Shown here in pieces: positions 5,814-11,736 of a stretch of DNA of 13,828 nt (the stretch's first letter is position 1; each line of letters opens with the position of its first letter). A program made the translations under genes and the position numbers. The notes below the pieces were generated by a model. The model did not search any database and was not told the DNA's origin. It saw only the letters and a program-made list of their open reading frames with translations. This DNA comes from Planctomycetota bacterium (lineage in GTDB: Bacteria; Planctomycetota; DG-23; SLPQ01). Where the stretch lies: positions 1 through 13,828 of the forward strand of contig JAGHCE010000023.1 of NCBI GenBank assembly GCA_021160625.1, read 5' to 3'.

Positions 5814-7328
5814 GTGAAGATCCTTTTCGTCTATCCCAATCTCTACGCCCAGGTTGGCTTCAATTACGGCATTGCGTTTCTCTCCGCGGTGCTAAAGGCC
5901 GCCGGTCACGAAACCGCACTCCTGAACGTCAACGACCGCCTGTGCCCCGTACCCACCGACGAGGAGCTCACGGCCTTCGTCAAGAGGGAAAACCCGCGTA
6001 TGGTCTGTTTTTCCGTCGTCACGACGCAGTACCAGTACGCCCTCAAGATGGCCCGGACGATCCGTGCGGCATTTACGGATATGGTCATCCTCATCGGCGG
6101 AATCCACGCGACGATGGACCCCGAAGGGTGTCTCGAATCGGGCGTTTTCGCTTCCGCCTGCGTGGGGGAGGGCGAAGAGGCGCTTCTCGACCTCGTCGAG
6201 GCCATAGGACAAGGCGGCGACACCACCTCGATAAAAAACGTCTGGACGAAGAGAAACGGCACAATAACCAGAAACGCCGTGCGCCCCTTTATCTCTCTCG
6301 ACACGCTGCCTGCCAAGGACTACGAGATATTCGACTTTCAGCGTATGATAGACGCCAAGGACGGCTGGGTCGGGCTTATGGCGTCGCGGGGCTGTCCGTT
6401 TCGGTGCTCCTACTGCTTCAACCACCGCATGCGGGCTCTCTACGAGAGGGACACGGGCCTTACGGGAAAGGCGCTCAACTACATTCGCCACCACGGCGTC
6501 GACGAGATGGTGGACGAGATAAAGTACCTTGTGGCCAACTACGAGAACATCCGGATGTTCATCTTCGACGACGACCTTTTCACCTTCGACAAGGACTACG
6601 TGCGAGAGTTTTGCGCGAAGTACCGGGACGTAACCAACGTCCCCTTCGTCTGTAACGCGCACGCGCGCTTTTTCGACGAGGAGACGGCGGCGCTCCTTGT
6701 GGGCGGTGGATGCAGGATAGTGAAGTTCGGACTCGAATCCGGCAGCGAGCGCGTCCGCCGGGATGTGATGCACCGCGCTATGTCGAACGACGAAATAGAG
6801 AAGGCGTTTGCCGCCGGCAACGCCGCCGGTCTTCATACGTCGGCGTTCGTGATGATGGGCCTGCCTGGCGAGACCGCCGCCGAGATGGACGAGACGATAG
6901 CACTCTTGGCCCGAATCCGCCCGGGGCGCTTCCGCTGGGCGATTTTTTTCCCGTTTATCAATACCGATGCCTACGATATGGCGGTCGAGCAGGACCTCGT
7001 GGATTTCGAGAAGATGCATTCGATGCCTAATTTCACGGACGATTCCTGCCTCGATGTCGGCGACGAGCAGAACCTCAAGATACGGAAGTTTCGCGTGGCC
7101 TATCCCTGGTATGTAAACGCCCTTAGTCCCGACCCGCCCGTCCGGCGCCTCTTTTCGCGCCTGGTGCAGATCGTTGACGGGCTCGGCAAGGACGACTTCG
7201 ATGCCTTCGCCGGGCAGGTCGAATCACTCGACGACCTCCTGCACCGGGTCCTGTCGAAGGCCGGCCACAAGCACTATTCCATCCGGTATAATTCCTTTAC
7301 GGCGGTGACCTCCGAGTGGAACGAGTAG
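5814..7328 (+). CDS. B12-binding radical SAM protein
   Basis: The 504-residue product belongs to the cobalamin-binding radical SAM class (BchE/HpnP-like architecture). The N-terminal Rossmann-like B12 domain (about 1-140) shows VKILFVYPN, a GIAFLSAVLKAAGHE helix and GGIHATMDPEG, but no DxHxxG motif, as in many base-off members. The radical SAM core (about 185-400) has the 4Fe-4S motif CPFRCSYC (C194, C198, C201), then IFDDDLF, KFGLESGSERVRRDVMHR and MMGLPGET. About 100 C-terminal residues have no family I can name. The start GTG 5814 has AGAGG at 5802-5806, 7 nt upstream; 5781 would overlap the upstream gene by 23 nt. It overlaps waaF by 13 nt. Such enzymes often methylate or rearrange lipids, sugars or cofactors. 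An LPS or membrane-lipid substrate is inferred only from context. Confidence 0.9.
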   Translation: MKILFVYPNLYAQVGFNYGIAFLSAVLKAAGHETALLNVNDRLCPVPTDEELTAFVKRENPRMVCFSVVTTQYQYALKMARTIRAAFTDMVILIGGIHATMDPEGCLESGVFASACVGEGEEALLDLVEAIGQGGDTTSIKNVWTKRNGTITRNAVRPFISLDTLPAKDYEIFDFQRMIDAKDGWVGLMASRGCPFRCSYCFNHRMRALYERDTGLTGKALNYIRHHGVDEMVDEIKYLVANYENIRMFIFDDDLFTFDKDYVREFCAKYRDVTNVPFVCNAHARFFDEETAALLVGGGCRIVKFGLESGSERVRRDVMHRAMSNDEIEKAFAAGNAAGLHTSAFVMMGLPGETAAEMDETIALLARIRPGRFRWAIFFPFINTDAYDMAVEQDLVDFEKMHSMPNFTDDSCLDVGDEQNLKIRKFRVAYPWYVNALSPDPPVRRLFSRLVQIVDGLGKDDFDAFAGQVESLDDLLHRVLSKAGHKHYSIRYNSFTAVTSEWNE

Positions 7329-8413
7329 ACCCTGAAAAGATACTGGCCCTCCTGCCCAACTGGGTGGGAGACGCCGTGATGGCCACGCCCGCCCTGTCGG
7401 CCCTGCGGCGGCGTTTTCCCAAGGCCGTCATCGTGTGCTTAGCGCGCCCCTATGTCGTTCCCGTCCTTGATGGCCTCGGCTTCGTGGATGAAATCCGCGG
7501 CTTCGACGGCCTCAAGGCAAAGACGGCCACAAGGCGCTTCCTGTCCGATGCGCGCGCCCTGCGCAGGGAGAAGTTCGACCTGGCCGTCCTCTTCGCGAAC
7601 TCCTTCCGGACGGGCCTCTTTGCACTCCTGGCCGGGGCGAAAAGGCGCGTTGGATATGTCCGCGAGGGGCGCGGGTTCCTGTTGACCGCAGGGGTAAAAC
7701 CCGTTATGTCCGGCGGGAGATTCAAGCCTCTTTCTATGATTGACTATTACTTGGCCTTGGTCGCCTCGCTCGATGCGCCGAGCGACGACCGGCGGATGCA
7801 ACTTGTGGTGACGCCCGCTGACAGCCGAAAGACACAGGAGATTTTTGCACAGTTCAAGGTGGATGTGTCGAGACCGCTGGCCGTCATCAATCCCGGCGCG
7901 GCCTTCGGCTCGGCGAAGTGCTGGCCGCCGGAGAACTTCGCCGCCGTCGCAGAGAAACTTTGCGAGAAGGGCTTTGAGGTCCTCGTGGTTACGGGCCCCA
8001 AAGAGAAGGACATCGGCGAGACCATAGGCGCCGCTGTCGGCGTGAGCCTCAAGCCCCTGTGGCGGGCGGATATCCCGCTTGGAGCATTGAAGGCGGTTAT
8101 CGCCCAGGCGGCGGTCCTCGTCACCAACGACAGCGGGCCGAGGCACTTTGGCACGGCGCTGGGCGTGCCCGTCGTGACGATTATGGGCCCTACCGATCCG
8201 CGCTGGAGCGACACGGGGTATGCAAGGGAAGTTATAGTGCGCAAGGAGGTCGATTGCGGGCCGTGTATGCTGCGTGTGTGCCCGCGCGACCACAGGTGTA
8301 TGACTCTTATCACACCGGGGGATGTAATCGCAGCGGTCGACACCGTTTTGTCGGTGCCCGCCCGGCAGGAGGGAGCAGAAACTGGTGACGATAGAAAAGC
8401 GGCACTTGCTTGA
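7316..8413 (+). CDS. waaF: ADP-heptose:LPS heptosyltransferase (GT9, WaaF-like)
   Basis: This 365-residue GT9 enzyme adds heptose from ADP-heptose to the LPS inner core at the cytoplasmic membrane face. The N-terminal PNWVGDAVMATPAL (residues 14-27, D19 as probable catalytic base) matches the WaaF opening. The nucleotide-sugar half carries VINPGAAFGSAKCWPPENFA and the NDSGPRHFGTALGVP block (N271, D272, S273, H277), followed by GPTDPRW. The C-terminus has C314, C317, C322 and C328 in CGPCMLRVCPRDHRCM, a feature seen in a subset of GT9 proteins. Length is typical. The start is GTG 7316, inside the radical SAM gene, with no strong Shine-Dalgarno, which suggests coupling. It overlaps the next gene by 29 nt. 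WaaF is more likely than WaaC from the N-terminal motif and the C-terminal pattern, but the exact acceptor is not certain. Confidence 0.88.
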   Translation: MERVDPEKILALLPNWVGDAVMATPALSALRRRFPKAVIVCLARPYVVPVLDGLGFVDEIRGFDGLKAKTATRRFLSDARALRREKFDLAVLFANSFRTGLFALLAGAKRRVGYVREGRGFLLTAGVKPVMSGGRFKPLSMIDYYLALVASLDAPSDDRRMQLVVTPADSRKTQEIFAQFKVDVSRPLAVINPGAAFGSAKCWPPENFAAVAEKLCEKGFEVLVVTGPKEKDIGETIGAAVGVSLKPLWRADIPLGALKAVIAQAAVLVTNDSGPRHFGTALGVPVVTIMGPTDPRWSDTGYAREVIVRKEVDCGPCMLRVCPRDHRCMTLITPGDVIAAVDTVLSVPARQEGAETGDDRKAALA

Positions 8414-9410
8414 GACGCTTGCCGGCTTCGGCGGGGTCACCGTGGCGGTCGTCGGGGACCTGCTGGCCGATCTCTACGTAAATGCAAGGCCCATAGGCCT
8501 CTCGCGCGAGGCGCCGGTGATGGTCCTCGAAGAGGAAAAGCAGTGGATATCGCCGGGAGGGGCGGCAAACGCCGTGACGAATTGCCTTTCGCTTTCGGGG
8601 AAGGCCCTCTGCATCGGCCTCGTGGGGGATGACCGGTCCGGGGAAATGCTCTTGGAAAATCTCGCCTCGCGCGGCGCCGAGGGCAGCGGGATTGTAACAG
8701 TTGAGGATGCAACGACTTACACGAAGATGAGGGTCTTCGCCGGCGACCTGCACACGGTAAAGCAGCAGGTGATGCGCCTCGACCGGCGGCCGGCCGACCG
8801 CCTGGGTGCTCCTGTGGAAAAGAAGGTTCTGGATGCGATTGGCCGGGCCGCCAGGAGCGCCGATGCGTGGCTTGTCTCCGACTACGACGGCGACCTCTTC
8901 TCGGAGGCAGTGATTGCGCGGCTGGATGAGGTGGGCTCCAGAAGCGTTATGGTGGTTGACAGCCACCGCAGGCTCACGCGGTTCCAGGGTATCACCTGCG
9001 CGACGCCTAACGAGAGCGAGGCGGCGCTCGCTTCGGGAGTGGAGATTACCGACGACGAGAGCGCCTTCAATGCGGCGATGCGTATCCGCGAAGCAACCGA
9101 CTGCGACTGGGTTTTCCTTACGCGCGGCAACAAGGGGATGGCGATTGTGGGCCGTGACGGAACCCGCGCCGGTCTGCCGATTGTCGGCCCGTCGGATATT
9201 GTGGACGTTGCAGGCGCGGGAGACACGGTGGCGGCGGTTGTCACGCTTTCCCTGGCGCAGGGCGCCGACGCCCGAACGGCCGCTCTCCTCGCGGCCTACG
9301 CAGCGTCGGTGGTGTGTATGAAAACGGGCGCGGCCGCGGCTGCACCGGAGGAAATCCGGGCCGCAATAGAGGAGTACCCGCTTCCGGAAATCCGGCCGTA
9401 CGCAACATAG
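8385..9410 (+). CDS. Stand-alone PfkB-family (RfaE1/HldE kinase-like) sugar kinase
   Basis: The 341-residue cytosolic kinase aligns along its length with the kinase domain of HldE: VVGDLLADLYV, SREAPVMVLE, GGAANAVTN (58-66), QQVMRLDRRP, VVDSHRRLTRFQG, ATPNESE and the catalytic DVAGAGDTV (D280). It has no nucleotidyltransferase domain. It keeps the canonical GGAANxxxN signature that the neighbouring HldE has lost, but where HldE reads SDYDKG it has SDYDGD (D166-D170), so the lysine is gone. This suggests a sugar-phosphate substrate close to, but not the same as, heptose-7-phosphate. The start is GTG 8385 with AGGAGGG at 8367-8373, inside the end of waaF. It is the last gene before the terminator. 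Kinase family: firm. Substrate: open. Confidence 0.85.
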   Translation: MTIEKRHLLETLAGFGGVTVAVVGDLLADLYVNARPIGLSREAPVMVLEEEKQWISPGGAANAVTNCLSLSGKALCIGLVGDDRSGEMLLENLASRGAEGSGIVTVEDATTYTKMRVFAGDLHTVKQQVMRLDRRPADRLGAPVEKKVLDAIGRAARSADAWLVSDYDGDLFSEAVIARLDEVGSRSVMVVDSHRRLTRFQGITCATPNESEAALASGVEITDDESAFNAAMRIREATDCDWVFLTRGNKGMAIVGRDGTRAGLPIVGPSDIVDVAGAGDTVAAVVTLSLAQGADARTAALLAAYAASVVCMKTGAAAAAPEEIRAAIEEYPLPEIRPYAT

Positions 9411-9431
9411 GAGGGCTTCGCCCCCTTTTTT
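9409..9431 (+). terminator. Probable intrinsic terminator of the LPS operon
   Basis: Directly after the kinase stop (TAG 9408-9410), GGGC at 9413-9416 pairs with GCCC at 9420-9423 over a TTC loop. The stem extends across one A-C mismatch (9412/9424) to the G-C pair 9411/9425, and then six T residues follow (9426-9431). The stem is short but GC-rich and the T-run is clean. No other stem-plus-T-run is seen between lpxK and here, in line with one long transcript. Confidence 0.65.
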
Positions 9432-9440
9432 GCTCTGGGG

Positions 9441-9597
9441 GCCACGGACGTTGTCCGTGGCAATCAACTAACCTTCCGCGGGTGCGGTAAGCGGTGCCCC
9501 TACGCGTGATATGTGTGCCACGGCGGGTTTTGCCCCGCCGTGGGGATCATATTCCGCGCGCGGGGGCCAATGGGTAGGGCGGACATTCCTGTCTGCC
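9441..9597. repeat. Cluster of palindromic intergenic repeats
   Basis: The 243-base gap between the kinase and ligA holds three strong inverted repeats in a row. GCCACGGAC 9441-9449 pairs with GTCCGTGGC 9453-9461 (9 bp, loop GTT). CCACGGCGGG 9518-9527 pairs with CCCGCCGTGG 9534-9543 (10 bp, loop TTTTGC). GGCGGACA 9578-9585 pairs with TGTCTGCC 9590-9597 (8 bp with one G-T, loop TTCC). Between them, around 9479-9501, is a GC-rich unit with wobble-rich symmetry. The stems share the ingredients CCACGG, GGCGG and GGAC. They look like short dispersed REP-like elements; no ORF of note lies here. Confidence 0.75.
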
Positions 9598-9653
9598 AAC
9601 ATATACGGGCTCGACGTGTGTATGCCCCCTCAATGGGCCAGGGAGTTCCATCA

Positions 9654-11672
9654 GTGCGAGAAGACGCCGAAAAACAGATCAAGGTGCTCAGATACAATAT
9701 CGAGCGCCACAATTACCTCTATTATGTCGAGGCCAAGCCTGAAATCTCCGACACGGAGTACGACAATCTTTACCGGGAACTCGTCGAACTCGAAAAGAAA
9801 CATCCCGAACTCGTCACGCCGGAAAGTCCCACGCAGCGCGTCGGCGGCGCACCTCTTGAAGGCTTCGAGCACGTCACGCACGAAATCCCGATGCTCTCTA
9901 TCGACAACACCTACAACGCCGACGATCTAAGGGAGTTCGACGCGCGCACGAAGCGCTTTCTCGGCACGGATGAGCCGTTCGACTACGTCGTCGAGCCGAA
10001 AATCGACGGCGTGGCGGCGACACTCATCTACGAGAACGGCCGTCTCGTCCGGGGCGCAACGCGCGGCGACGGCACGACCGGCGACGACGTGACGTCCAAC
10101 CTGCGCACCGTGAAGGCGATACCGCTCGCCCTGGCGACAAGGGGCAAGCAGATCGCTGTGCCGGCCAGGATCGAGGCGCGCGGCGAGATTTATATGACGC
10201 GCGCCGAGCTCGACCGCCTGAACTCCGTCCGCCGGGAAGCCGGCGACGCCCCCTTTGCAAACCCGCGCAACGCCACGGCCGGGACGTTGAAGCTCCTCGA
10301 CTCCAGGGAATGCGCCAAGCGCCGCCTGTCGGCTTTCTTCTATGGCCTGGGCGTTTACGAAGGCCCTGAGATTGCCTTTCATCACCAGGTTCTGGAGACC
10401 TTCAGGACGCTCGGCCTTCCGGTCAATCCCGAGTACAGGAAGCTTTCCTCGATAGACGAGGTAATCCGTTTCGCCCAGGAGTGGGCCGGGAAGCGCCACA
10501 CGCTCCCCTATGAAATCGACGGTCTCGTGGTCAAGGTGGATTCCTTCGATCTCCAGCGGCGACTCGGCCGCACGGCGAAGGCTCCGAGGTCTATGATTGC
10601 CTACAAGTACCCGGCCGAGCAGGCCCGCTCAAGGGTCAAAGACATACGCGTGCAAGTCGGAAAGACCGGCATCCTGACACCCGTTGCCGACCTGGAGCCG
10701 GTGCAGCTGGCCGGCACCACGGTCAAGCGCGCCAGCCTCCACAACTTCGACGAGATACGCCGCAAGGACATCCGCGTGGGCGACGAGGTCCTTGTCGAAA
10801 AGGCCGGCGAGATAATCCCCCAGGTGGTCAGCGTGGTCGCCGCCGCCGAATCCGACCGCAGGAAGCCTTTTGCCCCGCCGGATACGTGCCCCGTATGCGG
10901 CGGACCGGTCGTACAGGAAGAAGGCGAGGTCTACCTTCACTGCGGCAACCTCGACTGCCCCGCGCAGCTAAAGGAGCGCCTGCAGTACTTCGCCTCGCGA
11001 AACGCGATGGACATCGAGGGGCTCGGACAGGCGGTAATCGACCAGCTCGTCGACAAGGGCCTCGTCAAGGACCCGTCCGACCTCTACGGGCTCGACGCCG
11101 CCGACGTGGAAAAGCTCGAACGGATGGGCAAGAAGTCGTCACAGAACCTCGTCAATGCAATCGAGGCGAGTAAGTCCGCCGGCTTGGAGAGGCTCCTTGC
11201 GGCGCTTACCATCCACCACGTCGGCACGGCGCTCGCGACCACGCTGGCGAGGCATTTCAGGACACTTGACGCCCTGACGGCCGCCTCGGTCGACGAACTC
11301 AGCGACATCCGTGACGTCGGCGAAATCATAGCCAAGAGCATCGTCAGTTTCTTTTCGAGCGAGCACAACAGCGAGGTAATCGCGAAGCTGAGGGATGCCG
11401 GAGTCTCAATGCAGGCGACGGGCGCCGCCGTAGAGGAAGGCCCGTTGGCGGGAGAGACCTTCGTCTTTACGGGGACGCTTTCATCAATGGGGCGCCCGGA
11501 GGCAGAGGCGCTCGTGAGGGCGCTCGGCGGCAAGGCTTCTTCCTCGGTCAGCGCCGCAACGGATTTCGTCGTTGCGGGAGAAAAGGCCGGCAGCAAGCGC
11601 GCAAAGGCCGAAAAACTGGGCGTGAAGGTGATTGACGAGGCCGATTTCCTGCGCAAGGTGGGGAAAAAGTGA
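9654..11672 (+). CDS. ligA: NAD-dependent DNA ligase (LigA)
   Basis: LigA seals nicks in double-stranded DNA with NAD+ during replication and repair. The 672-residue product has the full bacterial layout. There is a Ia domain with LRYNIERHNYLYYV and DTEYD. The adenylation domain has catalytic K116 in EPKIDGVA, followed by GRLVRGATRGDGTTGDDVT. An OB-fold follows, then a zinc finger with C412, C415, C430 and C435, then helix-hairpin-helix repeats (MDIEGLG, LAALTIHHVGTALA, SDIRDVGEIIAKSI). A C-terminal BRCT domain begins near GETFVFTGTLSSMGRPEAE. The start is GTG 9654 with GGGAG at 9641-9645; the frame is open to 9513, but the extra 47 codons translate repeat DNA and do not look like LigA. KIDGVA replaces the commoner KLDGLA, a mild variant. 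Complete and probably essential. Confidence 0.97.
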   Translation: MREDAEKQIKVLRYNIERHNYLYYVEAKPEISDTEYDNLYRELVELEKKHPELVTPESPTQRVGGAPLEGFEHVTHEIPMLSIDNTYNADDLREFDARTKRFLGTDEPFDYVVEPKIDGVAATLIYENGRLVRGATRGDGTTGDDVTSNLRTVKAIPLALATRGKQIAVPARIEARGEIYMTRAELDRLNSVRREAGDAPFANPRNATAGTLKLLDSRECAKRRLSAFFYGLGVYEGPEIAFHHQVLETFRTLGLPVNPEYRKLSSIDEVIRFAQEWAGKRHTLPYEIDGLVVKVDSFDLQRRLGRTAKAPRSMIAYKYPAEQARSRVKDIRVQVGKTGILTPVADLEPVQLAGTTVKRASLHNFDEIRRKDIRVGDEVLVEKAGEIIPQVVSVVAAAESDRRKPFAPPDTCPVCGGPVVQEEGEVYLHCGNLDCPAQLKERLQYFASRNAMDIEGLGQAVIDQLVDKGLVKDPSDLYGLDAADVEKLERMGKKSSQNLVNAIEASKSAGLERLLAALTIHHVGTALATTLARHFRTLDALTAASVDELSDIRDVGEIIAKSIVSFFSSEHNSEVIAKLRDAGVSMQATGAAVEEGPLAGETFVFTGTLSSMGRPEAEALVRALGGKASSSVSAATDFVVAGEKAGSKRAKAEKLGVKVIDEADFLRKVGKK

Positions 11673-11694
11673 GTACAATGGCCCCGGTCACGGG

Positions 11695-11717
11695 AATTCT
11701 CACGCTGGTTGAGAATT
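11695..11717 (+). promoter_or_regulatory. Perfect 8-bp stem-loop between ligA and the next gene
   Basis: AATTCTCA at 11695-11702 is followed by a 7-nt loop and TGAGAATT at 11710-11717, a perfect inverted repeat that is AT-rich against the GC-rich background. No T-run follows, so it is a poor intrinsic terminator. It ends 20 nt before the downstream ATG 11737 and could be an operator or an mRNA structure. Function is unknown. Confidence 0.5.
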
Positions 11718-11736
11718 AGATGGGTATAAGACCTGT

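Noticed and set aside
9441..9597. CRISPR array in the hairpin cluster
   Set aside because: The units are not identical, the spacing is irregular, and there are no cas genes nearby.
9513..9653. 47-codon N-terminal extension of ligA starting at ATG 9513
   Set aside because: The extension translates the palindromic repeat cluster, has no similarity to LigA N-termini, and GTG 9654 has a ribosome site and gives the normal length of 672 residues.
11709..11730. Promoter TTGAGA (11709) with TATAAG (11725) before the membrane-protein gene
   Set aside because: The spacer is only 10 bp and the -10 would sit 6 nt from the start codon, so it cannot work as a standard sigma70 promoter.
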